NCBI GenBank assembly: GCA_017745595.1
Contig: WMBV01000023.1
Coordinates: 1-64,000, forward strand
Direction of reading: 5' to 3'
Source of the DNA: Bordetella petrii
Lineage (GTDB): Bacteria > Pseudomonadota > Gammaproteobacteria > Burkholderiales > Burkholderiaceae_B
DNA: 64,000 nucleotides
Of the stretch, positions 48,080-56,553 are shown piece after piece. Each line of letters begins with the position of its first letter. Within the stretch, counting starts at the first letter, position 1. The position numbers and the translations under genes are program-made. The notes under the pieces are model-generated. The model had not been told where the DNA came from and searched no databases. It worked only from the letters and a program-made list of their open reading frames with translations.

Positions 48080-49729
48080 TCAGCCTTCGGTCAGCAATTG
48101 CCTGAGCCGGAATTTCTGGATCTTGCCCGATGGGGTGGTGGGCATTTGCTCGCGGACCTCCAGGCGTTCGGGGATGTAATTGACGGCCACTTTTTTCGCC
48201 TTCAGAAACTCCACGATCTCGGCCAGCGTGATCTGCTGGCCGGGTTTGGGCACCACGATGGCGCAGGCGCGCTCGCCCAGGCGCTCGTCGGGATACGCCA
48301 CGATGGCCGCCAGCGCGACCGCCGGGTGGCGGTACAGCAGGGCCTCGATCTCGACCACGGGAATGTTCTCGCCGCCGCGGATGATCACATCCTTGCTGCG
48401 GCCCGTAATGCGGATATAGCCCTCGTCGTCCATGCGCGCCAGGTCGCCGGTGTCGAACCAGCCCTCGGCGTCGGTGGCATTGAGTTGCGGGCGCAGCAGG
48501 TAGCCGCCGAAGTTCGAGCACGAGCGCAGCATCAGGCTGCCCGGCGTGCCATTGGGCACGGGTTGGCCGTCGTGGTCAACGATGCGGATTTCCACGCCGG
48601 GCAAGGGCAGCCCGTCGGTGGTGAAAGACCGCGCATCGTCGTCTTCCAGCCGCGTGGTGGTGACGGCGCCGTTCTCGGTCATGCCCCAGGCCGATACCAC
48701 CTTGGCGCCCAGCGCGGCGCGCGCCTGCTCGACCAGCGGCCCCGGAATGGGCGCCCCCGCGCACAGAAAGGTGCGCAGCGACGGCACGCCGCCGCCTTGC
48801 TCCGCCACGGCGCGGGCCAGGTCGGTCAGGAACGGAGTGGAGGCCATAGTGAAACTGACCCCATGGGCACGGATCAGCTCGATGGCCGTGGCGGGATTCC
48901 AGATGTCTTGCAGCACCGCGTGCGCCTTCAGCATGACGGGCATCATCAGGCCGTACATGAAGCCGGTCTGGTGGGCCATGGGCGAAGCCATCAGCACCAC
49001 ATCGTCGGCCCCCAGCCGCAAGCGCCGCGCGTACGGAATGATGTTGGCCATGACCGTATTGGCCGTGTGCATCACGCCCTTGGGTTCGCCGGTCGTGCCC
49101 GAGGTGTAGAGCACCTGGGTCACGTCGTCGGGCCCGGGCCGGCCGCGCGCCAGGATATCGCGCGCATCCGGGGCGTTTTCCCAGTCGGGCTCGCTGAGCA
49201 GGGCCTCGAAACTGTGCGGCGCCGGCTGGCCGGCCTGCCGTGCGCCGATCACGACCAGGTGGCGCAAATCGGGCAGGCTGGGCCGCAGGCCGCTCGCCAT
49301 GGCCTCGTAATCGAAACCGCGGAAGGTCTTGGGCGTAATGAACACGCTGGCGCGGCTGTGCGCCAGCATGAACGACAGCTCGCGCTCGCGGAAAATATGC
49401 ATCAGCGGATTGAGCACCGCGCCGATGCGCGAGCACGCCAGGTAGGTCAGGGTGAACTGCCACCAGTTCGGCAACTGGCACGCCACGACGTCGTTGCGGC
49501 CAATGCCCAGCCGGGACAGGCCGACCGCGATGCGGTCGGCCATGGCGGCCATGTCGCGATAACTGAACTCGCGGGTACCGTGCTCGGCGGACACCGCGGT
49601 CAGCGCGATCTTGTCGGGGCATTCGGCCAGGCAGGCGTCCAGATCGTCGTTGATGGTGCGGTCGTGCCACAGCCCCTGGGCAATGCTGGCGGCGCGGCGG
49701 GGGGGAATCAAGACGGCATCGAATTCCAT
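48080..49729 (-). CDS. Acyl-CoA synthetase, cyclohexanecarboxylate-CoA ligase type (AliA-like)
   Basis: 549 residues. ANL-superfamily adenylating enzyme: core A3 motif LYTSGTTGEPKGVMHTA near residue 210, the WGMTENGAVTTT motif, DTGDLARMDDEGYIRITGR and the final hinge GEKIQK-type segment SGKIQKFRLRQ. It activates a carboxylic acid to its CoA ester via an acyl-AMP. Context with a dehydrogenase, badI and badH points to cyclohexanecarboxylate or a ring relative. ATG 49729 is chosen over 49837, whose extension is arginine-rich and non-conserved. Confidence 0.88.
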   Translation of the reverse strand: MEFDAVLIPPRRAASIAQGLWHDRTINDDLDACLAECPDKIALTAVSAEHGTREFSYRDMAAMADRIAVGLSRLGIGRNDVVACQLPNWWQFTLTYLACSRIGAVLNPLMHIFRERELSFMLAHSRASVFITPKTFRGFDYEAMASGLRPSLPDLRHLVVIGARQAGQPAPHSFEALLSEPDWENAPDARDILARGRPGPDDVTQVLYTSGTTGEPKGVMHTANTVMANIIPYARRLRLGADDVVLMASPMAHQTGFMYGLMMPVMLKAHAVLQDIWNPATAIELIRAHGVSFTMASTPFLTDLARAVAEQGGGVPSLRTFLCAGAPIPGPLVEQARAALGAKVVSAWGMTENGAVTTTRLEDDDARSFTTDGLPLPGVEIRIVDHDGQPVPNGTPGSLMLRSCSNFGGYLLRPQLNATDAEGWFDTGDLARMDDEGYIRITGRSKDVIIRGGENIPVVEIEALLYRHPAVALAAIVAYPDERLGERACAIVVPKPGQQITLAEIVEFLKAKKVAVNYIPERLEVREQMPTTPSGKIQKFRLRQLLTEG

Positions 49730-49796
49730 GCTTGTCTCCGTATCGTGTTCCGATTCTGTTGATGGACTGTCTTGCACACTGCTCGCGCATCCCGCG

Positions 49797-50948
49797 CTAC
49801 AGCGGCACCGCCTCGCGCCCGGCGCGGTCGCGGGCAATGATGGTCTTCATGATCTGCGCGGTGCCGTCGCCGATCTGGAAGCCCAGCACGTCGCGCAGGC
49901 GCTGCTCCATGGGGCCGCGATCGTAGCCGCCATGGCCGAACATCAGCAGGCACTGATGGATGGCGTCATAGGCCAGCTTGGGCGCCCACCACTTGCACAT
50001 GGCGGCCTCGGCCGTGTGCGGCGCATCGCGGTCTTTCAGCCACAGCGTCTGCAGGCACAGCAAGCGCGCCGCCTCGACCTGGGTATCGAAGCCGGCCAGC
50101 GGATGCGACACGCCCTGGAACGCCGACAGCGGCTGGCCGAACGCCTGGCGCTGCGCGACGTAGTCCCAGGTTTCCCGCAGGGCGACCCGGGCCACCGCCA
50201 GCACCTGCAGGCCGATCAGGGCGCGCGAAAAATCGAACCCCTGCATCACCTGCACAAAGCCCTTGCCTTCGTCGCCCAGCAAATGGCTGGCGGGCACCCG
50301 CACGTTCTCGAAGAAGATCGAGCCTCGTCCGATGGCGCGCTGACCATGGCAATCGAACCGGTTGCGCGTGATGCCGGGCAGGTCCATGGGCACCAGCATC
50401 GCCGACACGCCGTGGGCGCGCGACGCGGTGGTGCCCGTGCGCCCGAACACCACCGCGGCATCGGCCTGGTCGGCCGCCGAAATGGAGGTTTTCTCGCCAT
50501 TGAGCACATAGTGGTCGCCGGCCCGCTCCATGCGCAGCCCCAGACTGGCGGCGTCCGAGCCGCCCCGCGGCTCGGTCAGGGCGATCGCCAGCAAGGCCTG
50601 CCCCTGGGTCAGCCTGCGCAGCCAGGGCTCGGCCACTTCGGGCCGGCCGTGCTGGGCCAGGATCTGCCCGTTCAGCGATGCCAGCAGATTCACGTAAGAC
50701 ATGCTCAGGTCGGCGCGCGCCACTTCTTCGTGAATGATGCCCGTGGCCAGGCAGCCCAGGCCCTGCCCGCCATAGTGTTCGGGCAGCTCGGGCGCGATGA
50801 AGCCCATTTCGCCCATTTCGCGCATCAGCCCGCGATCCAGCACGCGCGTGCGGTCGCGCTCGGCGTAGCCCGGCGCGATGCGCCGCGTGGCAAAGCGCCC
50901 CGCATGCTCGGCCAGCGCCTGGATATCTTCGTCGACGTAGGGATTCAT
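49797..50948 (-). CDS. Acyl-CoA dehydrogenase, cyclohexanecarboxyl-CoA dehydrogenase type (AliB-like)
   Basis: 383 residues. The ACAD family is clear from the N-terminal helices (DIQALAEHAGRFATRRIAPGYAERD), the GDYVLNGEKT-type segment GDHYVLNGEKTSISAADQAD, and QAFGQPLSAFQGVSHPLA. It would introduce the ring double bond in cyclohexanecarboxyl-CoA, passing electrons to ETF. No catalytic glutamate is asserted. It is the third gene of the minus-strand operon badH-badI-aliB-aliA, 34 bases after badI. Confidence 0.88.
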   Translation of the reverse strand: MNPYVDEDIQALAEHAGRFATRRIAPGYAERDRTRVLDRGLMREMGEMGFIAPELPEHYGGQGLGCLATGIIHEEVARADLSMSYVNLLASLNGQILAQHGRPEVAEPWLRRLTQGQALLAIALTEPRGGSDAASLGLRMERAGDHYVLNGEKTSISAADQADAAVVFGRTGTTASRAHGVSAMLVPMDLPGITRNRFDCHGQRAIGRGSIFFENVRVPASHLLGDEGKGFVQVMQGFDFSRALIGLQVLAVARVALRETWDYVAQRQAFGQPLSAFQGVSHPLAGFDTQVEAARLLCLQTLWLKDRDAPHTAEAAMCKWWAPKLAYDAIHQCLLMFGHGGYDRGPMEQRLRDVLGFQIGDGTAQIMKTIIARDRAGREAVPL

Positions 50949-50982
50949 GTCGTTCTCCGCGAGTGCCGGGCCGGTGCCTGGG

Positions 50983-51765
50983 CTATTTGGCGTAGCGCCG
51001 GAAATCGGGCTTGCGCTTTTCCTGGAACGCCTTCACCCCTTCGCGCGATTCTTCCGTGTCGTAGTACAGCTTCAGCGCATACATGCCCATGCCGGCGATG
51101 CCCGCCTGGTGGGCGGTATCCATGTTGAACGAACGCTTCGCGATGGCGATCGCGGTGGGGCTTTTTTCCATGATCTCATCGCACCATTTCTGCACTTCTT
51201 CGTCCAGCTTGTCGTGCGCGACGACCGCGTTCACCAGCCCCATCTGCAGCGCCTCGGCGGCCGGATAGCGGCGGCACAGGTACCAGATTTCGCGGGCTTT
51301 TTTCTCGCCCACCACGCGCGCCAGGAAGGCGGTGCCGAAGCCGGGATCCACCGAGCCCACCTTGGGTCCGGCCTGCCCGAAAATGGCCCGCTCGGACGCG
51401 ATGGTGAAATCGCAGATGGTGCAGATAACGTTGCCGCCGCCGATGGCATAGCCCTGCACGCGCGCGATGACCGGCTTGGGCACGTCGCGGATGGCGTTGT
51501 GCAGTTCTTCGACGGGCAGGCCGATGGTGCCGCGGCCGTCGTACTGGCCCTCGTGGGCCGATTGGTCGCCGCCGGTGCAAAAGGCCTTTTCGCCCGCGCC
51601 GGCCAGCACGATGACGCCGACCTCGCGCGAATAGCCGGCCGCGTTGATGGCATGGATGAGCTCATCGCAGGTGCGGCCGCGGAAGGCGTTCATCTTCTCG
51701 GGACGGTTGATGGTGATCCAGGCGGCCCCGTTGCGGACTTCGTAAATAATGTCTTCGTACGTCAT
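50983..51765 (-). CDS. badI: 2-Ketocyclohexanecarboxyl-CoA hydrolase BadI
   Basis: 260 residues of the crotonase superfamily. The sequence is very close to BadI of Rhodopseudomonas palustris as I remember it: PEKMNAFRGRTCDELIHA, CTGGDQSAHEGQYDGRGT, IARVQGYAIGGGNVICTICD, AKRSFNMDTAHQAGIAG and EKRKPDFRRYAK. BadI opens the ring of 2-ketocyclohexane-1-carboxyl-CoA hydrolytically to pimeloyl-CoA. Oxyanion-hole residues lie in CTGGD and IGGGN. It follows badH by 32 bases and precedes aliB. Confidence 0.93.
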   Translation of the reverse strand: MTYEDIIYEVRNGAAWITINRPEKMNAFRGRTCDELIHAINAAGYSREVGVIVLAGAGEKAFCTGGDQSAHEGQYDGRGTIGLPVEELHNAIRDVPKPVIARVQGYAIGGGNVICTICDFTIASERAIFGQAGPKVGSVDPGFGTAFLARVVGEKKAREIWYLCRRYPAAEALQMGLVNAVVAHDKLDEEVQKWCDEIMEKSPTAIAIAKRSFNMDTAHQAGIAGMGMYALKLYYDTEESREGVKAFQEKRKPDFRRYAK

Positions 51766-51797
51766 GGTGCAGATTCCTTGTAGATGGCGGCCGGTGT

Positions 51798-52565
51798 TCA
51801 GCCGTTCATGGTCAGCCCGCCCGACACGCTGAGCACCTGCCCGGTGACAAAGCGCGCGTCGTCGCTGGCGAAGAAGGCGATGGCGCCGGGCAGGTCGTCC
51901 GGCTGGCCGATGCGGCCCAGGGGAATGGCGCGGGTGAAGGCCTCCACGAGCTTCTCGGGGTTGCCGGCGCCTTCTTTGTAGTCGGCGAACAGCGCGGTGT
52001 CGGTGGGGCCGGGGCACACCACATTCACCGTGATGCCGTGGCGCGAGTGTTCGCGCGCGATGGTTTTCGAAAACGCCACCAGCCCGCCCTTGCAGGCCGC
52101 GTACACCGCCTCGCCCGACGAGCCGACACGGGCGGCGTCCGACGCGATGTTGACGATGCGGCCGGCCTTGCGCGCGGCCATCAGGGGCAGCACCGCATGG
52201 TGCATGTTCAGCGCGCCCGTGAGATTGATATCGATGAGCCGGGTCCATTCGGCCGCGGATGTCTTGACGAAGGGCTTGAAGACATCCCAGCCGGCGTTGT
52301 TGACCAGTACCGCGATGGGGCCCAGTTGCGCCTCGGCCTCGGCGATGGCCGTATCGACGTCGTCGCGCCGGGTGATGTCGCACTTGAAGGCGGCCGCCCG
52401 GCCGCCTTGCGACACGATCGACTCGGCCACCCGCCGCGCGGCGTCGAGATTCATGTCGAATACCGCGACCTGCGCGCCTTCTTGCGCGAAACGGTGGCAG
52501 GTGGCGCCGCCGATACCGCCGCCGCCGCCGGTAACGACGATGACCTTGTCCGTGAATCGTTGCAT
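51798..52565 (-). CDS. badH: 2-Hydroxycyclohexanecarboxyl-CoA dehydrogenase BadH (SDR)
   Basis: 255 residues. Classical SDR with TGGGGGIGGATCHRFA, NNAGWDVFKPF, S in IASDAARVGSSGEAV and catalytic YAACK (YxxxK). It oxidises the 2-hydroxy-ring CoA ester to the 2-keto ester, just before BadI. It is the first gene of the operon; a perfect hairpin and operator lie immediately upstream. The combination with BadI makes this assignment strong; alone it could be any SDR. Confidence 0.9.
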   Translation of the reverse strand: MQRFTDKVIVVTGGGGGIGGATCHRFAQEGAQVAVFDMNLDAARRVAESIVSQGGRAAAFKCDITRRDDVDTAIAEAEAQLGPIAVLVNNAGWDVFKPFVKTSAAEWTRLIDINLTGALNMHHAVLPLMAARKAGRIVNIASDAARVGSSGEAVYAACKGGLVAFSKTIAREHSRHGITVNVVCPGPTDTALFADYKEGAGNPEKLVEAFTRAIPLGRIGQPDDLPGAIAFFASDDARFVTGQVLSVSGGLTMNG

Positions 52566-52581
52566 GACTGCTCCTGTCGGG

Positions 52582-52609
52582 ATTCCGGCCGGTTGCCACC
52601 GGCCGGAAT
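52582..52609 (-). promoter_or_regulatory. Perfect 11-bp leader hairpin just before badH
   Basis: ATTCCGGCCGG (52582-52592) is the exact complement of CCGGCCGGAAT (52599-52609), with a six-base loop. It lies between operator and the AGGAG ribosome-binding site of badH, ending 17 bases before the start codon. In the transcript it would sit at the extreme 5' end, where such hairpins protect mRNA. Confidence 0.75.
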
Positions 52610-52657
52610 TAGGTAAATATGTTTACCTATATTAGGAGCTAGCCTGGGTTCGCGCAA
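52610..52657 (-). promoter_or_regulatory. badH promoter and BadR-type operator
   Basis: On the minus strand a TTGCGC (-35, 52652-52657) and TAATAT (-10, 52629-52634) are 17 bases apart. A perfect palindrome, TAGGTAAATATGTTTACCTA (52610-52629; 8-bp arms), starts at the -10 box and covers the start of transcription, the position of a repressor. Related sites are at 52756-52770 and 57092-57108. Confidence 0.75.
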
Positions 52658-52755
52658 GCGCCAATCCCGGCTTGATTATCATGGAATACCCTAGGTTTTT
52701 AGGCGCTTCCCCGGCCCTGGGCCGGGCGGCCGCTCGAAGGCGGGTCCGGTTACAT

Positions 52756-52770
52756 GGAAATATATTGACC
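52756..52770. promoter_or_regulatory. Second BadR-type site upstream of badH
   Basis: GGAAATATATTGACC matches the marR-proximal site (GTAAATATATTGACG) at 13 of 15 positions and the badH operator more loosely. It lies about 130 bases upstream of the badH operator. Confidence 0.55.
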
Positions 52771-52772
52771 CA

Positions 52773-52809
52773 ACACAAAGGCCGGGCGGCGCCCACGCGC
52801 CACCCGGCC
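52773..52809 (-). terminator. Rho-independent terminator of the CaiB/MaoC-like/Bug operon
   Basis: Minus-strand reading: GGCCGGGTGGC, eight-base loop, GCCGCCCGGCC (one G-T wobble), then TTTGTGTT. It begins 32 bases beyond the stop codon of the Bug gene (ends at 52841). Confidence 0.7.
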
Positions 52810-52840
52810 CACGATCGGCCCGCCCGCCGGGCCCGGCGCC

Positions 52841-53818
52841 CTAGTTCACCGGCGTGCCCGAATCCACCACCACCTTGCGCCATTTCTGGATTTCATTCTG
52901 GAAATACGGCGCGAATTTTGCCGGCGTATCGATGCCCGTATCCGTGACCATGCCCTGCTTCTCGAATTGGGCGCGCACCTGCGGGTCCGACATGACCTCT
53001 TGCATGGCTTGCGTCACGGCCGCGACCACGGATTCGTCGGTGCCCGCCGGCGCGAACAACCCGTACCAGGTGCTGGCGGAATAGTCCGGCAGGCCCTGTT
53101 CGGCGGCCGACGGAATATCCGGCGCGATCGCCAGGCGCGACTTGCTGGTTACCGCCAGCGCGCGGACCTTGCCCGCCTGCACTTGCGGCAGCAGGGTCAG
53201 CACGCTGGACACCATTACCTGGACCTCGTTGGAAAGCAGCGCCGGAATGGCCTGCCCCGCGCCCTTGTAAGGCACTTTTTCCATCTTGGCGCCCGTTTCG
53301 AGCTTCAGCATTTCGGTGGCCAGCAAGGTCACGCTGGAGCTCGAGCCGAAGAACAGCTTGACGTCCGGCCGCCGCGAATAGCTGACGAGCTCGGGCACGG
53401 TTTTCACCGGCAACGAGGGATGGACCCCGATGATGTTCGGGGACTCGCCGATCAGCGTCATGGGAATGAAACTGCCGCGGGTGTCGTAGGTCAGGTCTTT
53501 GTACAGGCTTTCGTTGATGGCCAGCGTGCTGGGCGCCAGCAGCAGCGTGTGCCCGTCCGGCTTGGCGCGGGCGACCGCCGACGCGGCAATGACGCCATCG
53601 GCGCCGGGCCGGTTGACGATCACCACCGACGTGCCCAGGGCGGCGCCCAGGCGCTGCGACAGGGTGCGGGCCACCGTATCGGCGGGGCCGCCCGCCGAGA
53701 ATCCCACCACCAGCTGGATCGGCTGGTCGTCCAAGCGCGGCGCCGCGTGCCCGGGCGCCAGCAATGCGAACGCCAGGCAGGCGCCCGCCAGTTTTCCAAG
53801 CAGGGGAAATGGCTTCAT
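52841..53818 (-). CDS. Bug-type (TctC) periplasmic solute-binding protein
   Basis: 325 residues. Signal peptide of about 25 residues (LAGACLAFALLAPGHA). Bug motifs PIQLVVGFSAGGPADTVARTL, LGTSVVIVNRPGADG and HTLLLAPSTLAINESLYKD are intact. It lies 13 bases after the MaoC-like gene in a minus-strand operon with the CaiB transferase, and facing the LysR gene. It should capture the acid processed by that operon. Confidence 0.93.
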   Translation of the reverse strand: MKPFPLLGKLAGACLAFALLAPGHAAPRLDDQPIQLVVGFSAGGPADTVARTLSQRLGAALGTSVVIVNRPGADGVIAASAVARAKPDGHTLLLAPSTLAINESLYKDLTYDTRGSFIPMTLIGESPNIIGVHPSLPVKTVPELVSYSRRPDVKLFFGSSSSVTLLATEMLKLETGAKMEKVPYKGAGQAIPALLSNEVQVMVSSVLTLLPQVQAGKVRALAVTSKSRLAIAPDIPSAAEQGLPDYSASTWYGLFAPAGTDESVVAAVTQAMQEVMSDPQVRAQFEKQGMVTDTGIDTPAKFAPYFQNEIQKWRKVVVDSGTPVN

Positions 53819-53831
53819 GGCTATGCCTCCG

Positions 53832-54311
53832 TTATGCCGCGTTCAGGCCGGTGCGCAGCGGGTCTCCCGCCAGCAGGCGCTTCACGTCATAGGTCATTAC
53901 CGCCGTATCGTGCTGGTTGATGATCGACACGGTAGAGCCGACCACCGCGCGGCCGTGCCGCGAGGTGGGGCGTATGCCGGTAATGCGCACGTGGCCATGC
54001 ACGGTATCGCCCACCCGGACGGGAGCATGGATTTTTTTCTGGATTTCCAGCAGGGCCATGCCCGTGGCCTGCACCATGCCCTGCACCAGCAGGCCCTCGA
54101 TCAGGGTGTAGGTCAAGGCGCCGGGCACGACGCGGCCTTCCATGGCGCCGCGGTGCGTGACGTCGGTGAAGATGACTTCGGTCATGCCGGTCAGCGTAAT
54201 GAAATTCATCAGGTCCGGCTCGGTGATCGTCCGGCCGAAAGTGATGAATTCCTGGCCGACCTCGAGGTCGTTCCAATAATAGCCATGGCCCAGCAAAATG
54301 GGTTTGCTCAT
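53832..54311 (-). CDS. MaoC-like hot-dog fold protein lacking the Asp/His catalytic pair
   Basis: 159 residues. The hot-dog fold of (R)-specific enoyl-CoA hydratases is indicated by FITFGRTITEPDLMNFITLTG. At the usual catalytic motif D-x-N-P-x-H it reads GMTEVIFTD (M43 and F48), so both hydratase residues are missing while the terminal Asp is kept. It belongs to a MaoC subgroup seen beside CaiB-type CoA transferases and may bind rather than hydrate CoA esters, or act as a thioesterase-like protein. It is coupled in an operon, CaiB-MaoC-Bug. Confidence 0.85.
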   Translation of the reverse strand: MSKPILLGHGYYWNDLEVGQEFITFGRTITEPDLMNFITLTGMTEVIFTDVTHRGAMEGRVVPGALTYTLIEGLLVQGMVQATGMALLEIQKKIHAPVRVGDTVHGHVRITGIRPTSRHGRAVVGSTVSIINQHDTAVMTYDVKRLLAGDPLRTGLNAA

Positions 54312-54377
54312 AGGTTGTCTCCTTTCTTGTGGTTCGGGCAGAAATAGCGCCGCGGGGATACGGCAACGGCTTCGGGT

Positions 54378-55547
54378 TCAGGCCGGAGGATCCGCGGCGG
54401 CGGACGCGGGCAGTTCCAGTTCCTGGAAGACCTGCGCGGTGTGCTGGCCCAGCCGCGGCGGCAAGCCCAGGATGGGCCGCTGCCCATCGAACAGCACGGG
54501 CACTCCGGGAAACCGCAGCCGCCCCATGCCGGCATCTTCGGCATGCTGGAAAAACCCCACTGCCGACAGATGCGGATCGCTCAGCAGATCTTCGGGCTGG
54601 TTGATTGCGGCGCACGGTATCTGCAGCGATTCCAGCAAGCGCAGCCAGTCTTGGGTGCTTCGCGACGACAGGATTTCCGCGAGCGTCCGGTAGACGAAAT
54701 CGGTGTGTTCGCTACGCGCCGCGATACTGGTGAAGCGCGCATCGTCGGCCAGGCCGGCGTGGCCGGCCGCTTGCAGCAGGCTGCGCCAGTGCTTGTCGGT
54801 ATAGGGCATCACGCAAATGAATCCGTCTTGCGTATCGAAAGGCTTGCGCCACGCGGCCAGCGCGCGCGGGTAGCCCATCGAGCCGCCGCTTTCGGCGAAC
54901 GTGGCGCCGTACATGTGCTCGACCAGGGTGAACGCCACCATGGATTCGAACATGGGAATCTCGACCGTGCTGCCCACCCCGTGGCGCTCGCGCTTGACCA
55001 GCGCGGCCAGAATCGCGCCGACCGCGAACAGGCCGACGGTCTTGTCCGCCGTCACCGTGGGCAGATAGCGCGGCGCCTCGCCATTGTGCCGATGCGACAA
55101 CGCGGCCAGGCCCGACATCCCCTGGATTACGTCGTCGTAAGCCGGGCGTCCGCCGTACGGCCCGGCCTGCCCGAACCCCGTCAGGCTGGCGTAGACGAGC
55201 CGGGGATTGGCCTCGTGCATGGCCCTGGCGTCGATGCCCAGCGCCTCGAGCTTCTGCGGACGGATATTGTGGACCAGGATGTCGGCCGACTTGACCAGGG
55301 CCTGCAGCGGCCGCGCCGCGCCGGGGCTTTTGAGGTCGAGCACGACACTGCGCTTGCCCCGGTTGACCCCCATGAACAGCGATGCCATGTCGGACTCGAC
55401 CCACTGCCCGGTGCGGCGCGCGTCATCGCCCCCGGGCTGCTCGATCTTGATGACGTCGGCGCCATATTCCGCCAAGAGCTGCGTGGCGTATGGCCCCATG
55501 ACGACATTGCTCAGGTCTACGACGCGGATTCCTTCCAGTGGCGACAT
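54378..55547 (-). CDS. CaiB/BaiF family III CoA-transferase
   Basis: 389 residues. Signature regions LEGIRVVDLSNVVMGPYATQLLAEYGADVIKIEQPGGDDAR (here cited only in parts: VVDLSNVVMGPYA and IKIEQPGG) and NRGKRSVVLDLKSP; the catalytic aspartate is likely in TVTADKTVG. Family III enzymes move CoA between an acyl-CoA and a free acid and conserve the thioester. It could activate an acid imported via the Bug protein using a pathway CoA ester as donor. First gene of its operon and divergent from LysR. Confidence 0.92.
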   Translation of the reverse strand: MSPLEGIRVVDLSNVVMGPYATQLLAEYGADVIKIEQPGGDDARRTGQWVESDMASLFMGVNRGKRSVVLDLKSPGAARPLQALVKSADILVHNIRPQKLEALGIDARAMHEANPRLVYASLTGFGQAGPYGGRPAYDDVIQGMSGLAALSHRHNGEAPRYLPTVTADKTVGLFAVGAILAALVKRERHGVGSTVEIPMFESMVAFTLVEHMYGATFAESGGSMGYPRALAAWRKPFDTQDGFICVMPYTDKHWRSLLQAAGHAGLADDARFTSIAARSEHTDFVYRTLAEILSSRSTQDWLRLLESLQIPCAAINQPEDLLSDPHLSAVGFFQHAEDAGMGRLRFPGVPVLFDGQRPILGLPPRLGQHTAQVFQELELPASAAADPPA

Positions 55548-55611
55548 ATGCGGGCCTCATGCGTGATGGGTACAGCGATGGTAGCCACGCCACATATAAG
55601 CGTCTAATATA

Positions 55612-55629
55612 ATTAATTGAGTCATTAAT
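55612..55629. promoter_or_regulatory. LysR-type binding site in the LysR/CaiB divergent gap
   Basis: ATTAAT-TGAGTC-ATTAAT: direct and inverted 6-bp arms around a six-base centre, including a T-N11-A arrangement typical of LysR regulators. It lies 16 bases before the LysR ATG and between the divergent CaiB promoter and the LysR gene. Confidence 0.65.
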
Positions 55630-55644
55630 CACGGTAGATGATCA

Positions 55645-56553
55645 ATGAACGACCGTCAATTGCGTCATTTCTCGGTGCTGGCCGAAACGCTGAGCTTTCG
55701 CGATGCGGCCGCCCGGCTCAATATCGTGCAGCCGGCGCTATCCATGTCCATCAAGCGGCTGGAAGAAGAGTTCGGCGCCGAGCTGTTCGAACGCACCACC
55801 CGTGAAGTCAGGCTGACCGCCGCGGGCCGGGCCGCCATCGCCGAAGTCAACAAGATGCTCGGCCACCTGGAACAAGCCAAGCAGAACGCCCGGATGGCCA
55901 AGGCCGGCGCCATCGGCAACCTGGCCATCGGCTTCGTGGGCTCGGCCAGCTTTGCCTTGCTGCCCGCGGTGGTGCGGGCATTCCGGGCCAACCATCCCCA
56001 CGTGGTGCTGACGCTGCAAGAATCGTCCGGCCGGCGCATCCTGTCGTTGATCGAGACAGGCGAGATGGACCTGGGCCTTGTCCGCATACCAGCGGTCCAT
56101 TGCCCCGGCGTCACGATCCAGCCGCTGGAACAAGGCTGTTTCGTGGCCGTGGTGCCTGCCGATAGCCCCTGGGCGCCCACCGCCGCGCGCGAGATCCGCC
56201 TGGGCGCCCTGGCGGACGCCCCCTTCATCAATTATTCGTTCGCCGAATCGCCCATGCTGCACATGGCCATCGTGAATGCGTGCCGCGAAGCCGGCTTCGC
56301 GCCGCGCATCGTCCAAGAGGCCATCCAGGTGCAGACGCTGATCGCGCTGGTGGAAAGCGGCCTGGGCGTGGGCCTGGTGCCGTCGATCAGCGTGCGCCAC
56401 AAGCCCCGAGGGGCGCGCTTTCTTGCGCTAAAAGACCCTACCCCGGCATGCGAAACGGGCCTGGCCCTGGCCTACCACCCCGACAACCTCAGCGAAGCCG
56501 GCGCCCATTTCGTGGACGTCGTCTGTTCGGCGGGATCAGGCCGGCGCCGATGA
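55645..56553 (+). CDS. LysR-type transcriptional regulator
   Basis: 302 residues. HTH of LTTRs in residues 1-60 (MNDRQLRHFSVLAETLSFRDAAARLNIVQPALSMSIKRLEEEFGAELF) and a periplasmic-binding-protein-like effector domain after about residue 90 (GNLAIGFVGSASFALLPAVV). It lies divergently to the CaiB/MaoC-like/Bug operon, which it probably activates in the presence of the acid substrate. Its end overlaps the convergent MarR gene by 18 bases. Confidence 0.93.
   Translation: MNDRQLRHFSVLAETLSFRDAAARLNIVQPALSMSIKRLEEEFGAELFERTTREVRLTAAGRAAIAEVNKMLGHLEQAKQNARMAKAGAIGNLAIGFVGSASFALLPAVVRAFRANHPHVVLTLQESSGRRILSLIETGEMDLGLVRIPAVHCPGVTIQPLEQGCFVAVVPADSPWAPTAAREIRLGALADAPFINYSFAESPMLHMAIVNACREAGFAPRIVQEAIQVQTLIALVESGLGVGLVPSISVRHKPRGARFLALKDPTPACETGLALAYHPDNLSEAGAHFVDVVCSAGSGRRR

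Noticed and set aside
52741-52770. TTGACC at 52765 as a -35 box for a plus-strand gene
   Set aside because: No plus-strand gene follows within 2.8 kb and no -10 is at the right distance; the sequence is better explained as a regulator site.
53832-54311. MaoC-like gene as the missing BadK hydratase
   Set aside because: The catalytic Asp and His positions are Met and Phe, and it belongs to the CaiB/Bug operon under LysR control.
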